Source: Verrucomicrobiota bacterium
Lineage (GTDB): Bacteria; Verrucomicrobiota; Verrucomicrobiia; Opitutales; Opitutaceae
DNA: 17,697 bases
Direction of reading: 5' to 3'
Assembly: GCA_023457715.1 (NCBI GenBank)
Contig: JAEWKR010000148.1
Coordinates: forward strand, 1 to 17,697
Under the pieces are notes generated by a model. It was not told where the DNA came from, ran no database searches, and saw nothing but the letters and a program-made list of their open reading frames with translations. Each line of letters opens with the position of its first letter. The first letter of the stretch is position 1. The position numbers and the translations under genes are program-made. Positions 6,073-13,853 of the stretch are shown one piece after another.

Positions 6073-7397
6073 GCGGGAGAAGGAGAAGGATCAAGAGAAA
6101 GAGAACGATTTGGTCGGGTGGTCCCTGGTCCCTGGTCCTTCGTCCCTGGCCTCTGGCCTCTCGTTTGCCCAGCCAGTTCCTCGTAGAGGCGCCGGACGCG
6201 GGTGGCCAGGACCTGCGTGTCGTATTCGTTCACCACCCGTTCGCGACCGGCGGCGATGACCTCGGCGCGGCGCGCTTCATTCGTCAGCGCGACGTCGAGC
6301 GCGTCGTGGAAGGTGGCTGGCTGCGCGAGATCGAAGAGCCAGCCGTTGCGATCGTGATCGATCAGGGCCCTGGCTCCGGACGTGCCGCTCGAGAGGACGG
6401 GGGTGCCCGCGGCCCACGCCTCGAGGATCACGAGGCCGAACGTTTCCGAGATCGATTGCAGCATCGTGACGCGCGAGAGTTGCACCAGGCCGATCAGACG
6501 CGGGTCGGCCGGGGGAAGCTTGCCGGTCACGAGGACGTGTGACTGCAAGCCAAGTTCCGCGATCCGGCGGTCGAGCTCGGCGCCGTACACCTCATCCGTG
6601 CAGGCGCCGGCCAGCACCAGCAGGGCACGGGGATGGCGTTGCAGGATCTCCGGCATCCGCTCGACCACCCACCGCTGGTTTTTCACGCCATCGATGCGAC
6701 CGAGGGAAAGGATGACGTCCCGACCCTGGGTGACGGGGAACGCGGCGCGCGCGGCGGCGCGGTGGTCGTCGGCATAGACGCGGGCCGAGACGCCATGGGG
6801 TTGCACCAGCACACGGCGATCCGGGTGATGCTGCCGGATCAGCTCCGCCTCGCGCGGGTTGCAGGTCAGGATCGCGTCCGCATCGTGGAGCACCCGGCGC
6901 GCCTTGAAGAGCAGGCCGAACGGCTTGCCCCACTCCCACCCCTGCGGCAGCGGCTGGGCGAAGCTGCGCTTCAGCGCCTCCGGCAGATCGTAGACGCCGC
7001 CGTGGATGGTCACGACAAAAGGGATACGCTTGCGCCGCGCGAGCGTCAGGCCGATGCCCCCGATCCGGCCGAGGGTATGCGTGTGCACGACGGACAGACT
7101 GCGGTCCTGCCAGAGCAGCCGCGGCAGCTGGAATGAAAGCAGGTTGCCCCCCACCGCGACCATCTGCCGGCGCTGCTCGGCCGAGATGCCCCACACCGGC
7201 ACCATCGCATCGAACCGGCGGATGCGGCAACCCGCCTCCGCCAGGGGGTCGGGCACCGCGGACGGCGGGATGGAGGGGCAGTACAAGGTGGAGTCGACGC
7301 CGTCGTGGCGCAGCCCGGTGCAGAGCTGGCGCATCACCGTCTCGGTGCCGCCCCATTCGGCCGGATTGTACTTACGCAGCAGGTGGGCAATATGCAT
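6060..7397 (-). CDS. GT4-family (GT-B fold) glycosyltransferase
   Basis: A 445-residue cytoplasmic glycosyltransferase of family 4. The N-terminal acceptor domain shows the glycine motif NPAEWGGTETVMRQL (11-25) and VVHTHTLGRIGGIG (103-116). The C-terminal donor domain shows LVQPHGV (197-203), VILSLGRIDGVKN (228-240), GKLP (292-295), and the EX7E retaining motif from Glu318 to Glu326 in SETFGLVILE, followed by EAWAAGTPVL (326-335). The nucleotide-sugar and acceptor are unknown. I use the ATG complementary to 7395-7397; upstream residues are repeat-derived. Residues after about 413 (GQRPGTKDQGPGTT...) are encoded by GGTCCCT-like repeats and are probably not functional. It lies 70 bp downstream of the ligase gene, in one probable operon. 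Confidence 0.92.
   Translation of the reverse strand: MHIAHLLRKYNPAEWGGTETVMRQLCTGLRHDGVDSTLYCPSIPPSAVPDPLAEAGCRIRRFDAMVPVWGISAEQRRQMVAVGGNLLSFQLPRLLWQDRSLSVVHTHTLGRIGGIGLTLARRKRIPFVVTIHGGVYDLPEALKRSFAQPLPQGWEWGKPFGLLFKARRVLHDADAILTCNPREAELIRQHHPDRRVLVQPHGVSARVYADDHRAAARAAFPVTQGRDVILSLGRIDGVKNQRWVVERMPEILQRHPRALLVLAGACTDEVYGAELDRRIAELGLQSHVLVTGKLPPADPRLIGLVQLSRVTMLQSISETFGLVILEAWAAGTPVLSSGTSGARALIDHDRNGWLFDLAQPATFHDALDVALTNEARRAEVIAAGRERVVNEYDTQVLATRVRRLYEELAGQTRGQRPGTKDQGPGTTRPNRSLSLDPSPSPAAQL
6117..6167. repeat. GGTCCCT/GGCCTCT heptamer array inside the GT4 gene end
   Basis: The last codons of the GT4 gene are written in tandem 7-bp units GGTCCCT, GGTCCCT, GGTCCTT, CGTCCCT, GGCCTCT, GGCCTCT. 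The encoded Gly/Thr/Pro-rich tail extends beyond the GT-B fold. Confidence 0.75.
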
Positions 7398-7410
7398 GAG
7401 GTTCGGAAGG

Positions 7411-7453
7411 AAGTAGCGAGTAGAGGGTGGCGGGTAGCGGGTAGCGGGATCGG
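7411..7453. repeat. GGGTAGC heptamer array
   Basis: Degenerate units AGTAGCG, AGTAGAG, GGTGGCG, GGTAGCG, GGTAGCG fill most of the 70-bp gap between the ligase-like gene and the GT4 gene. This is the same period as the other arrays with a different unit. Confidence 0.7.
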
Positions 7454-7467
7454 GAGATGTGAGGCGT

Positions 7468-9012
7468 TCAGGTATCGGCGTCGCGGGCGAGGCGGGGAAG
7501 GACTTCGAGGCCCGGCGGCGCGGTCGGCGGCAAGAGGGGGTTCGGTTCCCCTTCCCGGATTCCGCCTGAAGGCGGGACAACATACTCAGACGACTGGGTA
7601 CGTAGTCCCGCCTTTAGGCGGAAGGACCGGCTGGGTTCCAGGACCGTGACGCGGACGTGGTCGAGGGCCGCGAGGGTCGCGATCAGCACGTGCAAGGTGA
7701 ACAGGATCGGCGTCTGGCGATAGGTCCACTCCGTGGCGCTCTGGGCGAAGACCGCGACGGCGCTGAACAGGCAGCCGATGCCCATGCGATGCATGGGATC
7801 GTGGTTCAGGCGGGTCACCAGAAACAACGACCCGACATGAAACCAGCGCAGCCACAGGCAGGACAGCACCACGAAGCCCACATAACCCAGTTCGCCCAGC
7901 GTCAGCGCCGGGAGCGAATCAGCGGCCGGGGCGAGCCGGGCCTGCTGCTCCTCATCGAGCATCGCGGGGAACGGCAGCCGGTCATAATCCAAATAATCGT
8001 GGCCCAATGCGGTGTCGTACGTCTTGCCCACGTGATAGGACCAGGTGTTGAGCCCGACGCCCCAGGGCTGGTCGTTCACCATGCGAAAGGCGGTGCGCCA
8101 GTAAACGCCGCGCGATTCGAACGCGCCCTGGCCCGTCAGCTCGGCGCGCAGATTGCTCTGGGCATAGCGCGCCACGAGCCCATCCCACGAGGCAGCGAGG
8201 CAGAGGCCGATGGCGGTGCACGCGAGCACCACCAACCGCGGGCGAAGCTGGCGGACCCGCCATGAGGCACAGCTGACGACCGTCGCAGCGCTGGCGGCCA
8301 TGAAGACCGGGATGCCGAGCCGGGACAAGGTGAGCAACTCGCCGCCCGCGGCACAGACCCAGCTGACAATGGCGAAGCGCCGCAGCCACTTGTTCCAGTC
8401 GGCCATCGCCGCCGCCAGCAGCACGGGCGCGATCATGCAGAGGTAGGTCGAGAGCGTGTTCTCGTGGTCGAAGGTGCCGGAGGCCCGGAACATCCCGAGG
8501 GCCAGCCGTTGGTACAGCGCCACCGCGCTTTCGATCACCGCAGTGCAGCACAAGGAGAACACCACGACGGCCACCTCGCGGCGGGTGCGCACGAACAGCG
8601 CGATCGCCAGAAAAACGAACAACCCGCGGAAGGTCTTCACCAGTTCCCAGACGCCCTGCAGCTGCGGATGCGCATGCCACACGGAAAGGCAGCAGTAGCC
8701 AACGTAGAGCAGCAACCACCCGAGGCTTGCCGGCCATTCGAAGCGGCGGTGCGGGTACCGCGGCGCCAGCAAGGTGGCGATGACGAGGCAGACCGGGATC
8801 AGATCAACAGCGCCGAATTCGATGCCCCGGGCTGTGCCGCGATACCAGAAGTGGCCCATCAACGTCACCGTGATCTTCTCCGACCACACCAGGCCGACCA
8901 GAAAGAGAAACAAGGCCGCGTCCCGCACCCGTTGCGATAGCAAGGTCGCGCACAGTCCGGCTGAGCCTACGAAGGTCAGCAGGAGAAGGGCGACAAGGTG
9001 CTTGGTTTCCAT
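7468..9012 (-). CDS. O-antigen ligase / Wzy-type polymerase-like membrane protein
   Basis: A 514-residue polytopic membrane protein with about ten or more hydrophobic segments between residues 5 and 452. The pattern fits the Wzy_C (O-antigen ligase/polymerase) family: a basic LSRLG motif (229-233) at the start of a helix, PWGVGLNTW (316-324) in the large periplasmic loop (about 280-370), then LPALTLGELGYVGF (367-380). Family members join or polymerise lipid-linked glycans on the outer face of the inner membrane. The usual His of the loop-end motif is not obvious (ADSLPAL here). Residues from about 463 on (SFRLKAGLRTQ...) are encoded by a palindromic element and a repeat-rich stretch, so the ancestral end is probably near residue 460. 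First gene of the minus-strand cluster; the start abuts a heptamer array. Confidence 0.88.
   Translation of the reverse strand: METKHLVALLLLTFVGSAGLCATLLSQRVRDAALFLFLVGLVWSEKITVTLMGHFWYRGTARGIEFGAVDLIPVCLVIATLLAPRYPHRRFEWPASLGWLLLYVGYCCLSVWHAHPQLQGVWELVKTFRGLFVFLAIALFVRTRREVAVVVFSLCCTAVIESAVALYQRLALGMFRASGTFDHENTLSTYLCMIAPVLLAAAMADWNKWLRRFAIVSWVCAAGGELLTLSRLGIPVFMAASAATVVSCASWRVRQLRPRLVVLACTAIGLCLAASWDGLVARYAQSNLRAELTGQGAFESRGVYWRTAFRMVNDQPWGVGLNTWSYHVGKTYDTALGHDYLDYDRLPFPAMLDEEQQARLAPAADSLPALTLGELGYVGFVVLSCLWLRWFHVGSLFLVTRLNHDPMHRMGIGCLFSAVAVFAQSATEWTYRQTPILFTLHVLIATLAALDHVRVTVLEPSRSFRLKAGLRTQSSEYVVPPSGGIREGEPNPLLPPTAPPGLEVLPRLARDADT
7561..7622. repeat. Palindromic element inside the ligase gene end
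   Basis: Arms of 18 bp at 7561-7578 and 7605-7622 pair with one mismatch. Each arm carries its own small palindrome (CCGCCTGAAGGCGG in the left arm, CCGCCTTTAGGCGG in the right), separated by 26 bp. It lies within the ligase reading frame and encodes the SFRLKAGLRTQSSEYVVPPS part of its tail. A degenerate relative (CCGCCGTGAAGGCGG) is at 9215-9229. Confidence 0.85.
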
Positions 9013-9341
9013 GAAGGCGGAAGGCGGAAGGCGTTAGGCTTTGGGCTTTAGGCTTTAGGCGGAGGACCACAGTCCGTGCTCGTGCTCGTGCTCGGGTTTG
9101 TGCTCATGCTCGGGTTTGTGCTCGTGATCGGGTTGGCATGGGTGGGAGGAATCAGGCCCGGTCGAGCGCGAGCCCGAGCACGAGACGGAAAGGCATTCGT
9201 GATTCTGCATTAGGCCGCCGTGAAGGCGGAGTGGGTCGACACCTACGTGCGGCGGGGGTCCGACCCCATTGGGAAGGCAGCCCCGGGTGGGTACGGTGGC
9301 GAACTGTCCCGCAACGACTTTCCCATGCCCGACGTCACGCC
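9013..9341. other. Divergent intergenic region between ligase-like and GT2 genes
   Basis: This stretch holds no gene. From the minus-strand start codon outward it carries a heptamer array of GGAAGGC, GTTAGGC, TTTGGGC and TTTAGGC units (9013-9061). Next is a hexamer-type array of GTGCTC units (about 9074-9130), with a 12-bp inverted pair CTCGTGCTCGGG (9085-9096) / CCCGAGCACGAG (9173-9184). Then come a CCGCC-GTGAA-GGCGG hairpin (9215-9229) and a GGGGTC-C-GACCCC palindrome (9254-9266 region). Promoters for both directions must lie here, but no clear -35/-10 pair is visible. Confidence 0.6.
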
Positions 9342-10355
9342 ATGAGCGACCCTCACGTCACCCTTGTCATGCGCAGCTTCAATGAAGGCTGGGCTCTGCG
9401 CGAAACGCTGCCCGCGCTGCAGGCGCAGGAGTATCGCAACTGGAGCCTCGTGGCCTTCGATTCCGGATCGACCGACGGCTCCGTCGACTTGATCCGCGCC
9501 ATGAAGCCGGCCCGGTTCATCCAGCTGCTGCCGCACGAGTACCGTCCCGGCCGGGTGTTGAACCAGGGGATGGAGCTCGCGACGACCGAGCGGGTCATCT
9601 TCCTCAATGCCGATGCGACCCCGCAGAACAGCGGCTGGCTGCGCCCTCTGGTCGAGGCGTTGGAGGATCCGCTGACGGCGGCTTCCTTTGGTCGTCAGAT
9701 CCCGCGTCCCGACTGTGAAGCGGTGTTCGCAGCCGACTATGACCGGTGCTACGGGGAAGACCGCGAGTCGGCCCGCTGGGATCACTTCTTCAGCATGGTG
9801 AGCAGCGGACTGCGGAAGGACGTGTGGGCGCGGCGAGGCTTTCTGGAGTCGATGCAATACTCCGAGGACGACGAATATACCCGCTGGGCGCGGGCGCAGG
9901 GCTATCGCATCGCGTACTGCCATGACTCGGTGGTGATGCATTCCCACAACTACACGCCGCAGCAGGCGTACAAACGGTGCTTCGGTGAAGCCTGGGCCCT
10001 CGCGGCCGTGACGCCGACCGCCTCGGATCGACTCACCTCGCCGCGACGGATGGCGCTGGGGTGGGCCGCCGACCTGCGCCGCGATCTGCGGTATTGCCTC
10101 AAGCACGGCCGCGTCAAGGAATGGCCGAAAGCCGCGCGCATCCGCTGGGAGCAGCGCTCCGGCCGGGCGGCGGGCTTCAAGGCCGGCTGGATGATGCACG
10201 GCGCAACCCTGGTGCACCCGCAGACGGATGGCTTCGCCCCCTTCAGCCGCGATGGGGAGGACCGCCGAGCGCGCGCCCTGCCCTCCCCCCTTGCCGCGGC
10301 CGGCCGCGACGGAGGAGCTGAGTCCTCCCAGCACCCTGACTCTTTCCGCTCATGA
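9342..10355 (+). CDS. GT2-family glycosyltransferase
   Basis: A 337-residue inverting GT-A glycosyltransferase. The opening TLVMRSFNEGWALRETLPAL (7-26), the DSGSTDGS motif (40-47), FLNADATP (87-94, the DxD-like site) and SEDDEYTRWARAQGYRI (174-190, carrying the likely catalytic acidic ED) are in normal order. Such enzymes add one sugar to a growing lipid-linked chain at the inner membrane; donor and acceptor are unknown. The frame extends upstream to 9138, but that part is repeat DNA, and the ATG at 9342 directly precedes the conserved beta strand. The stop codon overlaps the next gene's start as ATGA, which suggests translational coupling. The last 30 or so residues are low complexity. Confidence 0.92.
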   Translation: MSDPHVTLVMRSFNEGWALRETLPALQAQEYRNWSLVAFDSGSTDGSVDLIRAMKPARFIQLLPHEYRPGRVLNQGMELATTERVIFLNADATPQNSGWLRPLVEALEDPLTAASFGRQIPRPDCEAVFAADYDRCYGEDRESARWDHFFSMVSSGLRKDVWARRGFLESMQYSEDDEYTRWARAQGYRIAYCHDSVVMHSHNYTPQQAYKRCFGEAWALAAVTPTASDRLTSPRRMALGWAADLRRDLRYCLKHGRVKEWPKAARIRWEQRSGRAAGFKAGWMMHGATLVHPQTDGFAPFSRDGEDRRARALPSPLAAAGRDGGAESSQHPDSFRS

Positions 10356-11581
10356 GTGCGCCTCTCACCGTTTCGTTGCCGTCGTCCTTTTCCACCGCGG
10401 CGCCGTTTCCGCTGACCGCGGCGGCGCGCAACGGCCCGCCGCGCTTCACCCTTGATGGCAGCGCCGAGCTGGAGGCGCATCTGGCCCGCACGTGCGAACG
10501 CATTGCCGCCGGGATCCATGGCCTGGTGCCGTCGCAAAAACTGGAGGCCGTCCTGCTCGGCGGCGGGTACGGTCGCGGCGAAGGCGGCGTGCTGCAGACC
10601 GCGGAGGGCGACCAACCCTACAACGATCTGGAGTTCTACGTCTGCATCACCGGCAACCGGCATTGGAACGAGCGCCGCTTCGGCCGGGCCCTGCACGTGT
10701 TGGGCGAAATTCTCACGCCGCAGGCGGGCATTGAAGTCGAATTCCGGATCACGTCGCTGGCGGAGCTGCGCGCAGGGACCGTGAGCATGTTCTCCTATGA
10801 CCTGCTGACCGGCCATCGCTGGCTCGTCGGCGACGAGTCGCTCCTCGAAGGCTGCCGTCACCATCTGGATCCGGAAGACATTCCGCTCGCGGAAGCGACC
10901 CGGCTCATGATGAACCGCGGTTCGGGTTTGTTGTTCGCGGCCGAGCGTCTCGCCCGCGCCCGGTTCACGCCGGCGGACGCGGATTTCGTGACGCGCAACA
11001 TTGCCAAGGCGCAGCTCGGGGCCGGCGACGCCATGCTGACGGCCTACGGCCAGTACCATTGGAGCGTGCGCGAACGGCAGCGGCGGTTCGAGCGGCTGGT
11101 GCACTGCGAGCGGCTGCCGTGGCTGCCTGAACTGGTGCAGCACCACGCCGAAGGCACGGAGTTCAAGCTGCACCCGCATCGCCACCTGGCGTCGCGCGAA
11201 GAACTCGCCGCCCGGCATGCCGTCGTCGCCGGCCTGTGCCGCGAGGCCTGGTTATGGGTGGAACAGAAGCGCCTGGGCACGACGCTGCGGTCCGTGTGGC
11301 AGTACGTTGAAGCCCCCGTCAACAAGTGTCCCCACGCCCCCGTGTGGCGAAACCTGCTGGTGAACGCGAAAGCTCACGGACCGGCCGCGCTGGTGCGGCC
11401 CGGCGCGTGGAAGCATCCGCGGGAACGAGTGCTGAACGCGCTCGCCCTGCTGCTGTGGCATGGACCCACCGCGGAGGAGCCGAAGGTGCTGAGCCGCGTC
11501 CAGCGCGAGCTGCGCACGAAAGCGACCGGCTTTGCGGAGCTGGTGAGCGCGTACCGGGACCTGTGGGCGAGGGTCAACTAG
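10352..11581 (+). CDS. Predicted nucleotidyltransferase-fold protein of a glycan cluster
   Basis: A 409-residue protein that I do not recognise as a named family. Its N-terminal half carries the landmarks of the DNA polymerase beta-like nucleotidyltransferase superfamily: AVLLGGGYGRGEGGV (66-80, the hG[GS]x(n)G motif with RGE), then NDLEFYV (91-97) in the place of the paired catalytic acids, IEVEFRI (127-133) as a candidate third acidic strand, and SYDLLTGHRWLVGD (148-161), which resembles the DLLxG...xxGD segment of minimal nucleotidyltransferases. The C-terminal half (about 170-409) looks helical with no clear domain. Start and GT2 stop share ATGA, so it is co-translated with a glycosyltransferase. 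A role in transferring a nucleotidyl group to a sugar, lipid or protein in glycan assembly is inference. Confidence 0.72.
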   Translation: MSAPLTVSLPSSFSTAAPFPLTAAARNGPPRFTLDGSAELEAHLARTCERIAAGIHGLVPSQKLEAVLLGGGYGRGEGGVLQTAEGDQPYNDLEFYVCITGNRHWNERRFGRALHVLGEILTPQAGIEVEFRITSLAELRAGTVSMFSYDLLTGHRWLVGDESLLEGCRHHLDPEDIPLAEATRLMMNRGSGLLFAAERLARARFTPADADFVTRNIAKAQLGAGDAMLTAYGQYHWSVRERQRRFERLVHCERLPWLPELVQHHAEGTEFKLHPHRHLASREELAARHAVVAGLCREAWLWVEQKRLGTTLRSVWQYVEAPVNKCPHAPVWRNLLVNAKAHGPAALVRPGAWKHPRERVLNALALLLWHGPTAEEPKVLSRVQRELRTKATGFAELVSAYRDLWARVN

Positions 11582-11656
11582 CGCGCTGCGCGCGCGGTTT
11601 TGGGTTTTGGGTTTTGAGTTTTGAGTTTTGGGTTTTGGGTTTTGGGTTTTGGGTTC
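11581..11656. repeat. GC hairpin with 3-nt loop plus TTTTGGG array
   Basis: GCGCGC (11581-11586) pairs with GCGCGC (11590-11595) around TGC, starting on the last base of the nucleotidyltransferase stop codon. About eight units of TTTTGGG/TTTTGAG follow directly. Hairpin plus array repeats the architecture at 2715, 5980, 11694 and 16351. It could serve as a transcript end. Confidence 0.85.
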
Positions 11657-11693
11657 CGCGTCCCTGCCTGTGGGATTGTCTTGGGGCATGACA

Positions 11694-11850
11694 CCGGCTG
11701 CGCCGGGATTTGAGATTTGAGATTTGAAATTTGAGATACGGCGACCTTCGCCGGAGCTGCAGCCTTTCAGCCTTTCAGCCTTTCAGATTTTCAGCCCTTT
11801 CCGCCACCGCCCCTCTGGCCCTCCGGCCCTCCGGCCCTCCGGCCTTCCGC
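11694..11850. repeat. Isolated composite repeat unit upstream of araB
   Basis: This is a seventh copy of the composite unit: CCGGC-TGC-GCCGG (11694-11706), TTTGAGA/TTTGAAA heptamers, hairpin CGGCGA-CCT-TCGCCG (11739-11753), TTTCAGC heptamers and a TCCGGCCC octamer array. It has no 74-bp block. It most resembles unit 1 (second-hairpin stem) and unit 3 (CAGCCCTTTCCGCC junction) of the cluster at 2.7-3.9 kb. Confidence 0.9.
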
Positions 11851-11892
11851 TTTACCGTCACGTGGGCGCTGCATCGTCCGGTGGGAGGGGGC

Positions 11893-11911
11893 AGAGCAAG
11901 GTCGCTGCTCT
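11893..11911. promoter_or_regulatory. Inverted repeat upstream of araB, possible operator
   Basis: AGAGCA (11893-11898) and TGCTCT (11906-11911) are perfect inverted arms around AGGTCGC, 28 bp before the araB start. Size and place suit an operator for the LacI-family protein encoded downstream, but no second copy was spotted, so this is speculative. Confidence 0.3.
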
Positions 11912-11938
11912 CCAAATCCCCAGCTCCCCCCCGGCACC

Positions 11939-13597
11939 ATGTTCACCCTCGGCATCGATTACGGCACCAACTCGGTTCGCGCATTGATCGTCCGCTGCTC
12001 GGACGGCCAGGAATTCGGCTCGGCCGTGTTCAATTATCCGAGCGGCCACCAAGGGGTGCTGCTGGATCCCAAGGACCACAATCTCGCCCGCCAGAACCCG
12101 GCCGATTACCTGCTTGGCCTGGAGCGGAGCGTGAAAGCGGCCGTGGCTGCCGCCCGGAAGAAGCGCGGGTTTGACGCGAAGAAGGTCGTTGGCATCGGCG
12201 TGGATACGACGGGTTCCAGCCCCATCCCGGTCGACGCCTCCAACCAGGCGCTGGCCCTGAATCCCAAGTGGGCGAAGAATCTCAACGCGCAGTGCTGGTT
12301 GTGGAAGGATCACACCAGCGTCGACGAGGCGGCGAAGATCACCGCCCTCGCCGCGCAGCATCGGCCGCAGTACATCGCGAAATGCGGCAACACCTATTCC
12401 TCCGAGTGGTTCTGGGCGAAGCTGTGGCACTGCCTGAAGGTCGATCCGAAGGCTTTCGCGGCCGCCTACTCCTGGGTGGAACTGTCGGACTGGGTGCCGT
12501 CGGTGCTCGCGGGCGTGACCGATCCGCGGCAGGTGAAACGCGGGGTGTGCGCCGCAGGACACAAGGCGCTTTACGCCGAGGACTGGGGAGGGCTGCCGGA
12601 CAAGGAGTTCCTGGCCATGCTGAACCCGAAGCTCGCGGATCTCCGCGACCGGCTTTACGAGAAGGCGTACGACGCGACCCAGGCCGCCGGACTGCTGACC
12701 GAAGCGTGGGCCCGCAAACTGGGTCTGCCGGTGGGCATCCCGATCGCGATTGGCGAATTCGATGTGCACTATGGCGCGATTGGCTGTGGCGTCGCGGAAG
12801 GTGTGCTGGTGAAGGTCATCGGCACCTCCACGTGCGACTGCGGCGTGGTCTCGGCCGACCGTCCGGTTGCCGACATCCCCGGGATCTGCGGCATCGTGAA
12901 AGGCGCGATCCTGCCGGGCTTTTACGGCATCGAGGCCGGGCAATCGGCGGTGGGTGACATCTTCAAGTGGTGGGTGGAAGTCGTGTGCCAGGGGAACCCG
13001 GCGCTGCACAGTGAACTCACCCGGCAGATCGCGGACCAGAAGCCGGGAGCGAGCGGGCTGCTCGCGCTGGACTGGAACAACGGCAATCGGACCATCCTCG
13101 TGGACCAGCGGCTGACGGGACTGCTGGTCGGTCAGACCCTCTATACGACCCAGGCGGAAATCTACCGGGCGCTGATCGAAGCCACGGCCTTCGGCGCCCG
13201 CGCGATCCTCGAACGCATCCAGGAATACGGCGTGCCCGTGAACCGGATCGTGTGCGCCGGGGGCATCGCGGAGAAGAATCCCGTGCTGATGCAGATCTAC
13301 GCCGACATCACCGGCTGCACCATGCAGGTCTCGGGTTCGTCCCAGGCGTGCGCGCTGGGTTCGGCGGTCGCGGCGGCGGTGCTCGCGGGCGCACACCCGA
13401 ACTTCCCCAAGGCGCAGAAGGCCATGACCTCCGTGGCGCCAAAGAGCTACAAGCCCAACGCCAAGGCGCAGAAATCCTACGACCGCTTGTACGCGCTGTA
13501 CCGCCAGGTCCACGATGCCTTTGGCGGCCTGAACAAATCCGCCGACCTGTCGCGGGTGATGAAGGATCTCCTTGAGATCAAGGCGGCGGCGAAGTGA
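11939..13597 (+). CDS. araB: L-ribulokinase
   Basis: A 552-residue FGGY-family kinase matching the ribulokinase length. It phosphorylates L-ribulose with ATP to L-ribulose-5-phosphate in the cytoplasm. The N-terminal phosphate-binding loop LGIDYGTNSVRAL (4-16), GIGVDTTGSSPIPVD (85-99), LWKDHT (121-126), the catalytic-base region GEFDVHYGAIG (272-282, Asp275), GTSTCDCG (295-302) and the C-terminal FGGY signature region CAGGIAEKNPVLMQIYAD (439-456) are all present. The ATG at 11939 directly precedes the nucleotide-binding strand; no strong Shine-Dalgarno is seen. It is followed by araA and araD on the same strand, with repeat-filled gaps of 256 and 304 bp. A long open frame on the opposite strand is a shadow. 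Confidence 0.97.
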   Translation: MFTLGIDYGTNSVRALIVRCSDGQEFGSAVFNYPSGHQGVLLDPKDHNLARQNPADYLLGLERSVKAAVAAARKKRGFDAKKVVGIGVDTTGSSPIPVDASNQALALNPKWAKNLNAQCWLWKDHTSVDEAAKITALAAQHRPQYIAKCGNTYSSEWFWAKLWHCLKVDPKAFAAAYSWVELSDWVPSVLAGVTDPRQVKRGVCAAGHKALYAEDWGGLPDKEFLAMLNPKLADLRDRLYEKAYDATQAAGLLTEAWARKLGLPVGIPIAIGEFDVHYGAIGCGVAEGVLVKVIGTSTCDCGVVSADRPVADIPGICGIVKGAILPGFYGIEAGQSAVGDIFKWWVEVVCQGNPALHSELTRQIADQKPGASGLLALDWNNGNRTILVDQRLTGLLVGQTLYTTQAEIYRALIEATAFGARAILERIQEYGVPVNRIVCAGGIAEKNPVLMQIYADITGCTMQVSGSSQACALGSAVAAAVLAGAHPNFPKAQKAMTSVAPKSYKPNAKAQKSYDRLYALYRQVHDAFGGLNKSADLSRVMKDLLEIKAAAK

Positions 13598-13605
13598 AGG
13601 CGGCG

Positions 13606-13648
13606 GTCGAACATCGAGCGTCGAACATCGAACGTCGAACATTGAACC
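13606..13648. repeat. GTCGAAC/ATCGAAC heptamer array between araB and araA
   Basis: Six clean 7-bp units GTCGAAC, ATCGAGC, GTCGAAC, ATCGAAC, GTCGAAC, ATTGAAC run directly into dispersed element copy B. This is the same unit family as at 2613-2648. Confidence 0.85.
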
Positions 13649-13809
13649 TGGATTCCGAAGTAGCCACAGAGACCACAGAGCTCCGACACAGAGGACACGG
13701 AGGCTCGGTCCTTGGACAAACCGGTTCATCGCGTGACGCCCAAGACAGTCGCAGCGCCCGCCTCCGGCTCGGCTCTGATTGGGCCTCTGTGACCTCTGTG
13801 GCAAAATCG
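13645..13809 (+). repeat. Dispersed element with terminal inverted repeats, copy B
   Basis: About 165 bp matching 183-346 with scattered substitutions. The arms GCCACAGAG (13663-13671) and CTCTGTGGC (13794-13802) are kept, and here the match extends into neighbouring CCACAGAG and CTCTGTGA units. It is followed by a CTCTCAA heptamer array (about 13824-13844); in copy A the same array type precedes the element instead. It sits in the araB-araA gap and would be transcribed if the genes form one operon. Confidence 0.85.
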
Positions 13810-13853
13810 TGTTCCGGCTTTAGCTCTCAACTCTCAGTCTCAACTTTCCTAAA

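Noticed and set aside
9950..11218. A 422-residue minus-strand open frame across GT2 and the nucleotidyltransferase-like gene
   Set aside because: It spans two plus-strand genes joined by an ATGA overlap, and it is rich in Arg/Gln/His with no recognisable fold.
11858..13804. A 648-residue open frame on the minus strand opposite araB
   Set aside because: It is Arg/His/Gly-rich without any family motif and lies wholly over araB, which has every expected ribulokinase motif. It is a high-GC shadow frame.
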